Positions 8,894 to 17,346 of a stretch of 64,000 bases of DNA are shown in pieces. The stretch lies in NCBI RefSeq assembly GCF_900101345.1, contig NZ_FMUX01000001.1, forward strand, positions 62,001-126,000. The letters are read 5' to 3'. Both the position numbers and the translations under genes were made by a program. Every line of letters begins with the position of its first letter. The first letter of the stretch is position 1. Under the pieces are notes generated by a model that searched no databases, was not told the origin of the DNA, and worked only from the letters and a program-made list of their open reading frames with translations. Source of the DNA: Desulfoluna spongiiphila (GTDB lineage Bacteria > Desulfobacterota > Desulfobacteria > Desulfobacterales > Desulfolunaceae).

Positions 8894-9477
8894 AGTGGTG
8901 CACAACATAAACATAAAAGCAGCCTTAAAACGAGCCCTCAGAGCCCGAAGGCATGATCCCGAAGCCCCCGACAACCCCCAACGACAAGCAAGCCGCCGTA
9001 TCGCCCCTCTTTCATCCCCCAGCCCTGACCTTCCTTTACCCGAGCCCCTCGAACCCCAACAACCCACCCCACGCCGCCGCAACACCCGCTGCAGACACAA
9101 AAAATGGGGCCCACCAACAGGCGCCCCCATGCCCGAAGCGAACCACGACTGAAGAGAAACACGGCCCACACCGAAACAGCAAAGGACAAACCGCATTGTC
9201 AACCAACCCCTAAAGCATGTTCCCTGAGCGGCCTCGCTGGCCCGACACCTGGGGCCAGGCCGAATTGTTGCCCCGCACCTCAAAAAATACCATGTGTACC
9301 GACCCCAAAACCCAAGGTGCCCAGCCCACACCACGCCCCTTGCGAGGCATTTTACCGCACAAAAAGCCCCCTGTCCGCCCCGCATCGATTTCCGTATGAT
9401 TTCCGCGCCATGCTCAAATCCAAACGCCCGAAAGGCAGGCCCTTCGGGATTTTTTCCACTTTTTCTTTAAAAACCCC
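8894..9477. other. Strand-biased C-rich intergenic region, no gene recognised
   Basis: About 580 bp in which the plus strand is very poor in G and rich in C and A. Several overlapping open frames exist on both strands, but their translations are low-complexity Pro/Arg-rich or Gly/Trp-rich, resemble no family and lack ribosome sites. I treat them as artefacts of the base skew. Confidence 0.55.
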
Positions 9478-9506
9478 TTGACCATTTGCTTCGAAATAGA
9501 TTAAAA
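9478..9506 (+). promoter_or_regulatory. Putative sigma-70 promoter for tRNA-Met
   Basis: TTGACC (9478-9483), 17-nt spacer, TTAAAA (9501-9506), about 60 nt upstream of the tRNA. Confidence 0.5.
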
Positions 9507-9565
9507 GCTTTTTGTCTCGACGCGAGATCAACACCGATCGCATCGGGCACCAAAATAGAAAATAT

Positions 9566-9642
9566 GGCGATGTAGCTCAGTTGGTTAGAGCATGCGGCTC
9601 ATATCCGCAGTGTCCGCGGTTCAATTCCGTGCATCGCTACCA
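9566..9642 (+). tRNA. tRNA-Met (CAT)
   Basis: 77-nt cloverleaf with encoded CCA. D-arm GCTC/GAGC, anticodon stem TGCGG/CCGCA with loop CTCATAT (anticodon CAT), T-arm CGCGG/CCGTG around TTCAATT, and acceptor GGCGATG/CATCGCT, giving a G-U first pair. The structure fits an elongator-type CAT tRNA; a lysidine-modified tRNA-Ile2 also has CAT and cannot be fully excluded. A promoter precedes it and a strong terminator follows. Confidence 0.93.
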
Positions 9643-9652
9643 TTTATAAAGA

Positions 9653-9687
9653 AGCCGGTGAGTTTAAAACAAACTCACCGGCTTTTT
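9653..9687 (+). terminator. Rho-independent terminator of tRNA-Met
   Basis: 13-bp perfect stem (9653-9665 with 9671-9683), AAAAC loop and T-run, 10 nt after the tRNA. Confidence 0.9.
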
Positions 9688-9950
9688 GCATTTTGCACCC
9701 CCGCTTCTTCTGCCCTCCGTTGAGCTCCACACCCCCCAGAACGTTTACGCTCCCCATGGCCCTTTCTGCCCTGAGAATCCCCCCGGGTTACAGTCATTTC
9801 CCACTTCTTTCTTGAAATCAGCTCCAACCTTTATTAGTGTGGGGGCACACGACCCAGGCGATTTAAACCTTACCTGCTGACATTGTTGAACAATACGCTT
9901 TTTTAACATCAAAGGCGCGTGGATCACTATTTTCAGGATTGCAGTACTTT

Positions 9951-10325
9951 ATGAGCATCGGTTTTGACCGCATCGTTGAAGAAAAGATTCTAAAAGCCCA
10001 GAAGGATGGCAAACTCGACAACCTTCCGGGCCGTGGAAAGCCCCTGGAGATTGAAGATGACAGCAGGGTCCCCGAAGACCTGCGCCTTGCGCACAAGATC
10101 CTGAAAAACGCAGGTTGTGTTCCGCGGGAACTTGAAGAACACGTGGAAATCAGGCGCACGGAGGACCTGCTCCGGGAGAGCGACGATCTCTCGGAAACCT
10201 ACCGCGCCATGAAACGTCTCCGCTGTCTCAAGGCAAAACTCCTCCGCGATGGCCGCTCCCCTGCCATCTTCGACATCCCGGACACCTATCACGAGGGCGT
10301 GATCAACAAACTCGGCAAAAAATAA
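9951..10325 (+). CDS. DUF1992 (DnaJ-homologue C28-type conserved domain) protein
   Basis: 124 residues from ATG 9951; a TTG at 9939 would add four residues but sits on top of the only AGG. The sequence FDRIVEEKILKAQKDGKL, then NLPGRGKPLEIEDDSRVPEDLRLAHKILKNAG is the DUF1992 signature. The function is unknown in bacteria. It lies between a tRNA and ddl; a small hairpin (10336-10351) separates it from ddl. Confidence 0.88.
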   Translation: MSIGFDRIVEEKILKAQKDGKLDNLPGRGKPLEIEDDSRVPEDLRLAHKILKNAGCVPRELEEHVEIRRTEDLLRESDDLSETYRAMKRLRCLKAKLLRDGRSPAIFDIPDTYHEGVINKLGKK

Positions 10326-10335
10326 AACGGTTAAC

Positions 10336-10353
10336 GGGGCTTTTTCGCCCCTT
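10336..10353 (+). terminator. Weak hairpin between the DUF1992 gene and ddl
   Basis: GGGGC / GCCCC stem with a TTTTTC loop and only two T after it. It may be an attenuator or partial terminator. Confidence 0.35.
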
Positions 10354-10368
10354 CAGGACAGACACCCC

Positions 10369-11313
10369 ATGAAGAAGTTGAACCTTGCAGTTATCTACGG
10401 AGGCACCTCCCCCGAGCGAGACGTCTCCCTTGTCAGCGGAAAAGAGGCCCTGGCCGCATTGGACCAGAACCGCTACACCCTGTTCGAATACGATCCCAAG
10501 GACGGGCTGGACGCCCTCGTACGCGACGCTGAAAAGCTCGATGCCGCCCTCATCCTCCTCCACGGCTCCCCCGGGGAAGACGGCACGATCCAGGGCCTCC
10601 TCGACCTGCTGAAGATCCCCTACCAGGGCTCCGGGGTCCTGGGAAGCGCCATCGCCATGAACAAGGAGCTCTCCAAAAAGCTCTACACCGACGCCGGGCT
10701 CCCCACGCCGGAGGCCGTCCAGGTCCGCAAGGGAGAGCCCTTTGACCCGGCGGCCACCGTGGCAAGGCTCGGACTCCCCCTCTTTGTCAAGCCCGCCTGC
10801 GGAGGCTCCAGCCTGGGCATGTTCCGTGTGTCCGAAGAGCAGGAGCTGGCCGGAGCCGTCACCCAGAGCCTGGCCTACGACGAGACCGTGGTCATCGAGG
10901 CATTCATTGACGGACCCGAGGTCACCTGCGGCGTCATCGGCAACGAGGAGCCCAAAGCACTGCCCGTCATCGAGATCATCCCCGAAGGGGACAGCCCCTA
11001 CTTCGACTACGAGGCAAAGTACACCCCCGGAGCCACCACGGAGATCTGCCCTGCCCGGATCAGCGATGCCCTCACTGCCCGGGTCATGGAGCTTGCCGAA
11101 CGGGCACACCGGGCCCTTCACCTCAAGGGCTACAGCCGCACCGACATGATGATCAAAGGAGACGAAATCTTTCTCCTGGAGACCAACACCATCCCGGGGA
11201 TGACCCGCACCAGCCTGCTGCCCCGTGCGGCAAAGGTTGCCGGTTTCTCCTTTTCAGCCCTTCTGGACCGGCTCATCGAGCTGGCCCTGGAGTCTAATAA
11301 AGAACGACCGTAA
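10369..11313 (+). CDS. ddl: D-alanine--D-alanine ligase
   Basis: 314 residues, normal for Ddl, the ATP-grasp enzyme that joins two D-Ala for peptidoglycan. Visible: VIYGGTSPERDVSLVSG (N-terminal substrate loop), LLHGSPGEDGTIQGLLD, PYQGSGVLGSAIAMNK, VKPACGGSSLGM (ATP-grasp loop) and the metal-binding FLLETNTIPGMTRTSLLPRA. The ATG follows CAGGACAGACACCCC, a weak ribosome site. It stands next to purD-purE rather than in a mur cluster; the same strand and 67-nt gap suggest possible co-transcription with the purine gene. Confidence 0.95.
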   Translation: MKKLNLAVIYGGTSPERDVSLVSGKEALAALDQNRYTLFEYDPKDGLDALVRDAEKLDAALILLHGSPGEDGTIQGLLDLLKIPYQGSGVLGSAIAMNKELSKKLYTDAGLPTPEAVQVRKGEPFDPAATVARLGLPLFVKPACGGSSLGMFRVSEEQELAGAVTQSLAYDETVVIEAFIDGPEVTCGVIGNEEPKALPVIEIIPEGDSPYFDYEAKYTPGATTEICPARISDALTARVMELAERAHRALHLKGYSRTDMMIKGDEIFLLETNTIPGMTRTSLLPRAAKVAGFSFSALLDRLIELALESNKERP

Positions 11314-11380
11314 CAATAACGCCGGACTATACGTAACGCATTGTCGTTTATTTGAACCTGAGACATGAGAGGATATGGAC

Positions 11381-13162
11381 ATGAAGGTACTGGTTGTAGG
11401 CAGCGGAGGCCGAGAGCACTCCCTGGTCTGGAAGATCACCCAGAGCGCAAAGGTAGACGAGGTGTTCTGTGCACCGGGCAATGCGGGCATCGCCGACCTG
11501 GCGACCTGCGTTGACATCGCAGCAGACGACATTTCCGGGCTCCTGTCCTTTGCCCAGGATAACGAAATCGACTTCACCGTGGTCGGCCCCGAAGCCCCCC
11601 TTGCCGAAGGCATCGTGGACATCTTTGAGAAAAAAGGCCTGAAGGTGTTCGGCGCCTCCAAAAAAGCGGCCCAGCTCGAAGCAAGCAAGGCCTTCTCCAA
11701 GAAGATCATGAACCGCTACGGGGTCCCCACAGCCACCGGGCGCAGCTTCACCTCCTACGAACCCGCCGCCAAATACATGGCCGAGTTCAATGGCAACGTG
11801 GTGGTCAAGGCCGACGGCCTGGCCGCAGGCAAAGGCGTCATCGTCTGCTCCACACCCAAAGAGGCCGAGGCTGCCCTCAAAGAGATCATGAAAGACAAGG
11901 CCTTCGGCGATGCCGGTGCCCGCGTGGTCATCGAAGAGCGCCTGGAAGGGGAAGAGGTCTCGTTCCTCGCCTTCACCGACGGAAAAACCGTCCTGCCCCT
12001 GCCCACCTCCCAGGACCACAAGCGCGCCTTTGACGGCGATCAGGGCCTCAACACAGGCGGCATGGGTGCTTACTCTCCGGCCCCTATCATCGACAAATTC
12101 ATGCACGACAAGATCATGAAAGAGGTCATGATCCCCACCGTTGAAGGCATGGCCAAGGAGGGGATTCCCTTTAAAGGCGTGCTCTACGCAGGCCTCATGA
12201 TCGACCGGGATCGCATCAAGGTGCTGGAGTTCAACGCCCGGTTCGGCGACCCCGAATGCCAGCCCCTGATGATGCGAGTACAAAACGACATCATCGACCT
12301 CATGGAAGCCACCACCGACGGCACCCTGGACCAGCACACCATCGACATCGACGAACGCGCCGCGGTCTGCGTGGTCATGGCCTCCGGAGGCTACCCCGGA
12401 TCCTACCGCAAGGGCAACGTCATCAAGGGCCTCGAAGACGCCGCGTCTGCCAGAGACCTGGAGGTGTTCCACGCAGGCACCGCCCTTCGCGGCAACAAGG
12501 TGGTCTCCGCCGGCGGCCGCGTCCTGGGTGTCACCGCCCTGGGAAGCGACATCAAGCGCGCCATCAACAAGGCCTACAAAGCCGTGGATAAAATCTCCTG
12601 GACCAAGGCCTTCCACCGCACCGACATCGGCGGACGCGCCCTGGCCCACCTCTCCGCCACTGCCAGGGTTGGCATCATCATGGGCAGCGACTCCGACTAC
12701 GAGACCATGAAAGGCGCCACCGAGATCCTCCGGAAATTCGGCGTGCCCTACGAATTCATGGTGGCCTCGGCCCACCGCACCCCCTTTGTGGCCGCAGAAT
12801 TCGCCATCAAGGCCCGTGAAAACGGTCTGGAGGTGATCATCGCTGCCGCCGGCCACGCGGCCCACCTGGCAGGCGTTATGGCCGCCCACACCACCCTTCC
12901 CGTCATTGGGGTGCCCGTGGACTCCTCGGCCCTGAACGGCATGGACGCCCTGCTCTCCACCGTACAGATGCCCCCCGGAGTCCCCGTGGCCACCGTGGCC
13001 ATCGGCAAGCCCGGCGCCAAAAACGCCGGTATCCTCGCCGTGCAGATCCTCTCCATCGGCGACCCGGTCATGGCGGATCTCATGGCCGAATTCAAAAAAG
13101 ACCTGGCCGCCGAAGTGGAAGCCAAGTCCGAAAGACTGAAGCAGAAGCTCAAATTCGGATAA
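11381..13162 (+). CDS. purD-purE: Bifunctional PurD-PurE fusion: GAR synthetase / N5-CAIR mutase
   Basis: 593 residues from ATG 11381 ([15 protein letters not shown]), 8 nt after AGAGG; the ATG at 11375 is only 2 nt from that site. Residues 1 to about 420 are a full ATP-grasp PurD ([38 protein letters not shown]). Residues about 427-593 are a full PurE ([52 protein letters not shown]). The two catalyse non-consecutive steps (2 and 6b) of de novo purine synthesis. No frameshift is needed to join them, so the fusion is genuine in this sequence. Confidence 0.95.
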   Translation: MKVLVVGSGGREHSLVWKITQSAKVDEVFCAPGNAGIADLATCVDIAADDISGLLSFAQDNEIDFTVVGPEAPLAEGIVDIFEKKGLKVFGASKKAAQLEASKAFSKKIMNRYGVPTATGRSFTSYEPAAKYMAEFNGNVVVKADGLAAGKGVIVCSTPKEAEAALKEIMKDKAFGDAGARVVIEERLEGEEVSFLAFTDGKTVLPLPTSQDHKRAFDGDQGLNTGGMGAYSPAPIIDKFMHDKIMKEVMIPTVEGMAKEGIPFKGVLYAGLMIDRDRIKVLEFNARFGDPECQPLMMRVQNDIIDLMEATTDGTLDQHTIDIDERAAVCVVMASGGYPGSYRKGNVIKGLEDAASARDLEVFHAGTALRGNKVVSAGGRVLGVTALGSDIKRAINKAYKAVDKISWTKAFHRTDIGGRALAHLSATARVGIIMGSDSDYETMKGATEILRKFGVPYEFMVASAHRTPFVAAEFAIKARENGLEVIIAAAGHAAHLAGVMAAHTTLPVIGVPVDSSALNGMDALLSTVQMPPGVPVATVAIGKPGAKNAGILAVQILSIGDPVMADLMAEFKKDLAAEVEAKSERLKQKLKFG

Positions 13163-13177
13163 ACCGACAAAAAAAGC

Positions 13178-13197
13178 CCCCGGCAACTCTGCCGGGG
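13178..13197 (-). terminator. Hairpin with its T-run on the minus strand
   Basis: CCCCGGCA / TGCCGGGG, 4-nt loop; the A7 on its left gives a U-run only for leftward transcripts. It sits 15 nt after purD-purE. On the plus strand it lacks a T-run, so its role as terminator there is doubtful. Confidence 0.4.
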
Positions 13198-13227
13198 ACC
13201 AAACGTCTGATACACCGATGTCACAAG

Positions 13228-13259
13228 CCATTGCGGCACCACCTATGGTGCCGCAATGG
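13228..13259. repeat. 14-bp perfect inverted repeat (hairpin)
   Basis: CCATTGCGGCACCA and its exact complement around a CCTA loop, in the gap between purD-purE and the Sua5-like gene. There is no T-run. It may be an mRNA 3'-end stabiliser or a protein-binding palindrome. Confidence 0.6.
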
Positions 13260-13392
13260 CCTGCGCATGAGACCTCGACTGTTCAGTCACATGCGATAAG
13301 CCCCACAAGCAAAAACCCTGAGCGTTGCAAACACAGGGGCCTCGGGCCATGCGCGCCTCACCCTTTCATCAAACCATTTGGAACACCAATTC

Positions 13393-14040
13393 ATGGGCAC
13401 CCGACTTCCTGTTCACACAAATTCCCCAAGCCCCGAAACCCTGGGCAGAGTGGCTGACATTCTCACCACGGGCGGCTGCGTGGTCATCCCCACCTTCTGC
13501 CTCTACGGGCTGGCAGCCAGTGCCTTTGACGAAGCCGCCGTAAAAAGGGTCTTCGCCATCAAAGAGCGCCCCCTGACCAACCCCATCCTCCTGCTCATCA
13601 AGGACCGACAGGCTGTGGATGCCCTGGTCACCGAGATCCCTCCGGCAGCAGAAGCCCTCATGGCCCGCCTCTGGCCCGGCAAGCTGACCCTCGTCTTCAA
13701 CGCCCACCCGTCCATACCCGATGTCATCACGGCAGGGACCGGAAAAGTGGGCTTACGGGTCCCTTCACACCCCGTGGCCCGCGCCGTGGCAGGAGCCGTC
13801 CCCTTCCCCATCACCGGCACCAGCGCCAATATCTCCTGCGAAGGCGGAGTCTCCGACCCGGACAAACTCGATCCGCGCATTGTCCGGGGCGCCGACCTCG
13901 TCCTGGATGCGGGCCCCCTGCACGGCGGCTCCGGCTCCACGGTGGTGGATGTTACCTGCTCTCCCGTCCGGATTCTTCGCGAAGGATCAACCCCGGCAGC
14001 CACCATTCACGCTATTCTGAACGACCTGCCCTCATTTTGA
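13393..14040 (+). CDS. Sua5/YciO/YrdC family L-threonylcarbamoyladenylate synthase
   Basis: 215 residues from ATG 13393; a TTG at 13378 would add five. The YrdC fold is clear: GGCVVIPTFCLYGLAASA, then the KRVFAIKERPLTNPILLLI nucleotide/bicarbonate-binding segment, LWPGKLTLVF, GLRVPSHP and ITGTSANISCEGGVSD. It makes threonylcarbamoyl-AMP for the t6A37 modification of ANN-decoding tRNAs, or is a YciO-type paralogue; without other copies to compare, the exact orthology is open. It ends 40 nt before a tRNA-Leu gene. Confidence 0.9.
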   Translation: MGTRLPVHTNSPSPETLGRVADILTTGGCVVIPTFCLYGLAASAFDEAAVKRVFAIKERPLTNPILLLIKDRQAVDALVTEIPPAAEALMARLWPGKLTLVFNAHPSIPDVITAGTGKVGLRVPSHPVARAVAGAVPFPITGTSANISCEGGVSDPDKLDPRIVRGADLVLDAGPLHGGSGSTVVDVTCSPVRILREGSTPAATIHAILNDLPSF

Positions 14041-14069
14041 TTGACAAGCCGCTTATTATTTCATAAATA
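14041..14069 (+). promoter_or_regulatory. Sigma-70 promoter of tRNA-Leu
   Basis: TTGACA (14041-14046), 17-nt spacer, TAAATA (14064-14069), 12 nt upstream of the tRNA 5' end. Confidence 0.6.
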
Positions 14070-14080
14070 GGCTCTCGTGT

Positions 14081-14167
14081 GCCGGAGTGGTGAAATTGGT
14101 AAACGCAGCGGATTCAAAATCCGCCGGGGGTGACCCCTTGACGGTTCGATTCCGTCCTCCGGTACCA
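14081..14167 (+). tRNA. tRNA-Leu (CAA), integration target
   Basis: 87-nt class II tRNA with a long variable arm. Anticodon stem GCGGA/TCCGC with loop TTCAAAA (anticodon CAA), T-arm GACGG/CCGTC around TTCGATT, acceptor GCCGGAG/CTCCGGT, encoded ACCA. Its last 22 nt and the next base form the left attachment repeat of the mobile element; the tRNA stays intact after insertion, but its natural terminator has been moved 13.7 kb away to 27863. Confidence 0.95.
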
Positions 14168-14168
14168 T
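14146..14168 (+). repeat. attL: 23-bp direct repeat in the tRNA-Leu 3' end
   Basis: Exact 23-bp match to 27821-27843, covering the T-loop, acceptor 3' strand and CCA. This is the classic crossover site of tRNA-targeting tyrosine integrases. Confidence 0.9.
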
Positions 14169-14264
14169 CAAATTGATATCATTGAGAATAGTCTCAAAAC
14201 TCCTGTTGAGGTACTAATCCGGGGTACGAATTGCCCGGACCTGCCACACAATAGGAGTTTTTTT

Positions 14265-15944
14265 GTGCCCACCGCCAGCTACCTCCTTCAGAAGCCATCC
14301 GGCTACTACTTCCGCTATCAGCTTCCGTCCGACATCAAGCCCATTGTCAACCAGTCTGAACTACGGTATTCCCTCCGTACTCGCTCTATTGGTCTGGCAC
14401 GTTCCAAGGCCCGACTACTTGCGGGGACCCTTCAAAGCACCATCAGAAATATACGAGGCGGGCATATGGCAGAACTGACGGACACCCAGATCGCAGACAT
14501 CATCAGGAATCACATCAAGCAGACTCTTGAGGCCGACGAACACCAGCGCATTATGATGGCCCCCGCCGATTATGACGAGGGGTATCACCGAGACCACACA
14601 AAAACCTTGGGGATGGTCCAAGAGATCACCAAAGGACATCTTGCCGTCAATGACCGGACATGGGTTGAAAAGTCGGTGGATGGTCTGTTGAATGACTCGG
14701 GAGTCACCATTGACAAATCAAGCATGGAGTACCGCAAGCTATGCCGGGAGTACCTCAAGGCCGATACCCACATATGGGAGGTCATCCAAAAGCGCCACCA
14801 GGGCGACTACAGCGACGATCCAACGACCATCCCCACCCCACCTCTCACAGTTCCCACCCCTCCTGAAGACACCGCCCCGGGCATGCTACTGTCCGAACTC
14901 GCTCTGCTCTACTATGAGGAGGGCAAACGGGAGGATAGCTGGACTGATAAGACTCTGGATGAGGTCAGCTCAGATATCGCACTGAACATCCGCATTATCG
15001 GTGACATCCCCATCAACACCTTTGATCACAGCGTGGCGAACCGCCTGAAAGATGCCCTGCTGAAGCTCCCCCCGAACATCAACAAAAAACCGAAGCTAAA
15101 AGCCCTGCCCATCAAAGAGATATTAGCGATGGAGCACCCCGAAGCCCGCAGCACTAGGACGGTTAACAAGGGAATTCAGCGCATGGGGATGGTCCTGAAG
15201 TATGGTGTCCGTCATGGATATGTTGAAAAGAACTATATGGAGGGCCTGAGCCTGAAACCAAAAGGGAGAAAGAAGGACAAGCGGGAGGTCTTCAACACTG
15301 CCGACCTTCAAGCGATCTTTGGGTCAGCCAAATACCGGAATGACACCTTCAGAAACGCCTTTAACTTCTGGATGCCACCCCTTGCCCTGTACACCGGTGC
15401 CCGTATCACAGAGCTTGCCCAACTTCACCTTGAGGACGTCAAGCAGGTTGATGGCATATGGTGCATTGACATTAATGACGACCCCGACGACAAGCGCCTC
15501 AAGACCCAAGCAGCAAAACGTCTGGTCCCCCTGCACCCGTTCCTGATTGACGATCTGGGGATAATTCAGCGGGTGGAGACCATGAAGGCACAGGGCCACC
15601 ACCGATTGTTCCCGGACATCAACCGTTCCCGTGACGGTTACGGTCAGACGGTAAGCAAGTGGTTCGGATATTACCGGAAGACAATCGGCATAACTGGACG
15701 CGACAAGGTATTCCACAGCTTTAGACACACTGTCATCTCAAAGCTCGCCCACAACAGCGTCGATGAGCACATTATCAAGGCCATAGCGGGACACGCCGAG
15801 AATACTGTGACCTATAGCGTGTATGTTAAGGACTACCCCGTGAAACGCATGTATGAGGCCATTGTGGAGTCGCTCCGGTATGACGTGGACTTGGACCACC
15901 TGAAGGCCAGCAAGTACGCCGGGACCGTTCCCTCCAAGGGTTGA
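14265..15944 (+). CDS. Tyrosine recombinase / site-specific integrase (integrase 1)
   Basis: 559 residues from GTG 14265, 7 nt after TAGGAG. N-terminal stretch PSGYYFRYQLPSDIKP with the YSLRTRS motif is the DUF6538-like N-terminal region common in phage integrases. The catalytic domain has Arg in TGARITELAQLHLEDV (about 378), HSFRHT (about 483-488), GHAENTVTYSVYV with the probable nucleophile Tyr. Position next to attL and orientation away from the tRNA indicate that this is the enzyme that integrates the element at tRNA-Leu. Confidence 0.92.
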   Translation: MPTASYLLQKPSGYYFRYQLPSDIKPIVNQSELRYSLRTRSIGLARSKARLLAGTLQSTIRNIRGGHMAELTDTQIADIIRNHIKQTLEADEHQRIMMAPADYDEGYHRDHTKTLGMVQEITKGHLAVNDRTWVEKSVDGLLNDSGVTIDKSSMEYRKLCREYLKADTHIWEVIQKRHQGDYSDDPTTIPTPPLTVPTPPEDTAPGMLLSELALLYYEEGKREDSWTDKTLDEVSSDIALNIRIIGDIPINTFDHSVANRLKDALLKLPPNINKKPKLKALPIKEILAMEHPEARSTRTVNKGIQRMGMVLKYGVRHGYVEKNYMEGLSLKPKGRKKDKREVFNTADLQAIFGSAKYRNDTFRNAFNFWMPPLALYTGARITELAQLHLEDVKQVDGIWCIDINDDPDDKRLKTQAAKRLVPLHPFLIDDLGIIQRVETMKAQGHHRLFPDINRSRDGYGQTVSKWFGYYRKTIGITGRDKVFHSFRHTVISKLAHNSVDEHIIKAIAGHAENTVTYSVYVKDYPVKRMYEAIVESLRYDVDLDHLKASKYAGTVPSKG

Positions 15945-16275
15945 TTTGTGGAGGATCTGACGACCGTCCCTGCCTTATGGCCTCCTCTGAATGGTCGTGG
16001 GAGTGGTCAGGAAGGGAGAACCGGTGGCGCTGTCATCAGGGGATATAGGGGTATGGGGACCCAATGAAGGGGATATGAGGGTGTATACCTGAGATCCTAC
16101 GAGGGTTAGGGTCAGGATGAGGCTACCTAATGTATGACATTCTCCTACCATGGAGGGAACCTAATAGCCCCATATTATCAGGTAGGTAGGTGGCCCCAAA
16201 ACGCCCCAATATCGACGATCGTAGTTACCGATAGGGCTCTAACTACGGCCACTCTGGGGGCGCTCTGGTGGGATA
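15945..16275. other. Non-coding G-rich block with short direct repeats
   Basis: 330 bp without a credible gene, rich in runs such as GGGGATATAGGGG, GGGGATATGAGGG, GAGGGTTAGGG and AGGTAGGTAGGTGG. The iterons are irregular. The position between integrase and regulator genes would suit a replication origin or recombination accessory sites, but nothing definite can be assigned. Confidence 0.4.
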
Positions 16276-16455
16276 TTAACGACTGTTCCGGTGTCTCTTG
16301 ACGGCCCTTTCGAGAAATCGGCTAATGTCGTCCTCCAAGTCCTCCACGGAATGGCGGATGGTCCGGGGCAGGGAGCCACCTATGTCGACCTTCAGGGTTA
16401 CCCCCGGTGATGTCTCCAGCTCCAAGCCTTTGATACGGATGGTCGTCATACTCAT
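16276..16455 (-). CDS. Small protein of unknown function (59 aa), coupled to the upstream gene
   Basis: Begins MSMTTIRIKGLELETSPG and ends in a charged helix FLERAVKRHRNSR. Its ATG overlaps the TGA of the preceding minus-strand gene (ATGA at 16452-16455), a strong sign of translational coupling. No family is recognised. The N-terminal half looks like beta strands and the C-terminal part a basic helix. Too short to appear in most gene calls; the ATGA junction is the main evidence. Confidence 0.6.
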   Translation of the reverse strand: MSMTTIRIKGLELETSPGVTLKVDIGGSLPRTIRHSVEDLEDDISRFLERAVKRHRNSR

Positions 16456-16652
16456 GCGGCCACCTCCGGCGAGTTCTTGGGCATGGGCAGGTTGTCAACC
16501 GTACGGAACACCAGCTCAAGGACAGCCCGGGACGTCCCCGGCAGAGACGCCAGGGGAACCCATGCTTCATGTCCATCTCGTTCGATCAGGATCATAGAGC
16601 CTACGATGTCAATGGTGGTGGAACCGGTGGAAAGAGTAGTGCTGGTGGTCAT
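16452..16652 (-). CDS. Small protein of unknown function (66 aa)
   Basis: ATG 16652 lies 6 nt after AGGAG. The sequence contains IVGSMILIERDGHEAWVPL, a beta-rich stretch, and a Ser/Thr-rich N-terminus. It is the first gene of a two-gene leftward operon with a promoter (16667-16695) and RHH operator repeats overlapping that promoter. No homologue is recognised. A toxin-antitoxin or phage-control role is possible but not shown. Confidence 0.6.
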   Translation of the reverse strand: MTTSTTLSTGSTTIDIVGSMILIERDGHEAWVPLASLPGTSRAVLELVFRTVDNLPMPKNSPEVAA

Positions 16653-16666
16653 GGTGAATCTCCTGT

Positions 16667-16695
16667 GTTATACTAACGTGAAAACTAACGCCCAA
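16667..16695 (-). promoter_or_regulatory. Leftward sigma-70 promoter with embedded operator repeats
   Basis: On the minus strand: TTGGGC (16690-16695), exactly 17 nt, TATAAC (16667-16672). The spacer contains two copies of CGTTAG(T) (ACTAACG at 16672 and 16684 on the plus strand, 12 bp apart). A repressor binding them would block this promoter directly. Confidence 0.6.
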
Positions 16696-16737
16696 TTTGT
16701 CACACACAGCTCCACAATCTGTCAAGGATTTTGTTAG

Positions 16738-16749
16738 AACTAACGTTAG
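16738..16749 (+). promoter_or_regulatory. Third ACTAACG operator copy (CTAACGTTAG palindrome) before the RHH gene
   Basis: CTAACGTTAG is a perfect 10-bp palindrome 12 nt before the RHH start codon. With the two copies at 16672 and 16684 it makes a three-site array between divergent genes, the arrangement expected for autoregulation by an RHH dimer. Confidence 0.5.
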
Positions 16750-16761
16750 CATGAGGATGTA

Positions 16762-16980
16762 ATGACCACACTTGAAGACCGCCGAGAGGCAGACCGTAAG
16801 AGGCAGGAAAAATGGCGTCAAAAGCAATCACAAAGCGGGAAACGGGCCATTAGCGCAACGATTAGCACCGAAGCATGGGAGATCCTCCAGGCCATCAAAG
16901 AGCGTACAGGAACTACCAACAGCGAGGCCATCGAGCGGGTATTGCTGCATTACCATCAGGAGCACGGGGAGAGTCACTGA
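16762..16980 (+). CDS. Ribbon-helix-helix (CopG/Arc-like) DNA-binding regulator
   Basis: 72 residues. After a basic leader (DRRREADRKRQEKWRQKQ-like charged region), RAISATISTEAWEILQAIKE forms the beta strand and helix 1, and TGTTNSEAIERVLLHYH helix 2 of an RHH fold. Start ATG 16762 follows GAGGATGTA. Divergent to the 66-aa/59-aa pair, with the ACTAACG array between, it probably represses both its own gene and the leftward operon. The last 7 nt overlap the 3' end of the opposite-strand 55-aa gene. Confidence 0.75.
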   Translation: MTTLEDRREADRKRQEKWRQKQSQSGKRAISATISTEAWEILQAIKERTGTTNSEAIERVLLHYHQEHGESH

Positions 16981-17141
16981 CCAATGATGGGCCTCCCGGA
17001 TTTGTCACGAGCGGGTACCAGGGCGGCACTGATCCAGATGTGCTTACCTTTGAGGTGCTCCTCAGTGCGCTTACGTTCGGCTTTCTGACGGGCATGGTAC
17101 TGGTCGATGGTTTCTTGGTGTCGGCGTGCAAGGTTTGACAT
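16974..17141 (-). CDS. Small basic protein (55 aa), unknown function
   Basis: MSNLARRHQETIDQYHARQK followed by a Lys/Arg/Glu-rich helix and HIWISAALVPARDKSG. Start ATG 17141 has GGAG 8 nt upstream. Amphipathic helical N-terminal half, beta-like C-terminal half. It converges with the RHH gene, overlapping by 7 nt. Not recognised; included because of the good ribosome site and protein-like composition. Confidence 0.55.
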   Translation of the reverse strand: MSNLARRHQETIDQYHARQKAERKRTEEHLKGKHIWISAALVPARDKSGRPIIGQ

Positions 17142-17190
17142 AGGTGGTCTCCTGTATGTTATAGGTCCTCAATTTACGGAGGATTCAGTT

Positions 17191-17346
17191 ATGGAAAGTG
17201 GGTGGTTCCTGGTTGGGAATATTGTGGGTTTGGTAACTGGGGTTGTGGGCTTAGGGTTGTGGCGCGGGATGAAGTGGGCTGGTCCGTTCGCACTGTTCTG
17301 GATTTGCGCTTACCCGATTGTTGTGCCCTGGTTGTGCAGTGCCTGA
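17191..17346 (+). CDS. Small membrane protein (51 aa), unknown function
   Basis: MESGWFLVGNIVGLVTGVVG and WAGPFALFWICAYPIVVPWL form two predicted membrane helices separated by WRGMK. ATG 17191 follows a GGAGG ribosome site with 8-nt spacing. The size and shape resemble small holin-like or superinfection-exclusion proteins of phages, but no motif decides this. It converges with the KilA-N gene, whose 3' end overlaps by 37 nt. Confidence 0.5.
   Translation: MESGWFLVGNIVGLVTGVVGLGLWRGMKWAGPFALFWICAYPIVVPWLCSA

Noticed and set aside
8588..9385. 265-codon minus-strand frame and several plus-strand frames
   Set aside because: They overlap the 3' end of the Fe-S gene and the terminator, have low-complexity sequence and no ribosome site, and follow the strand base skew.
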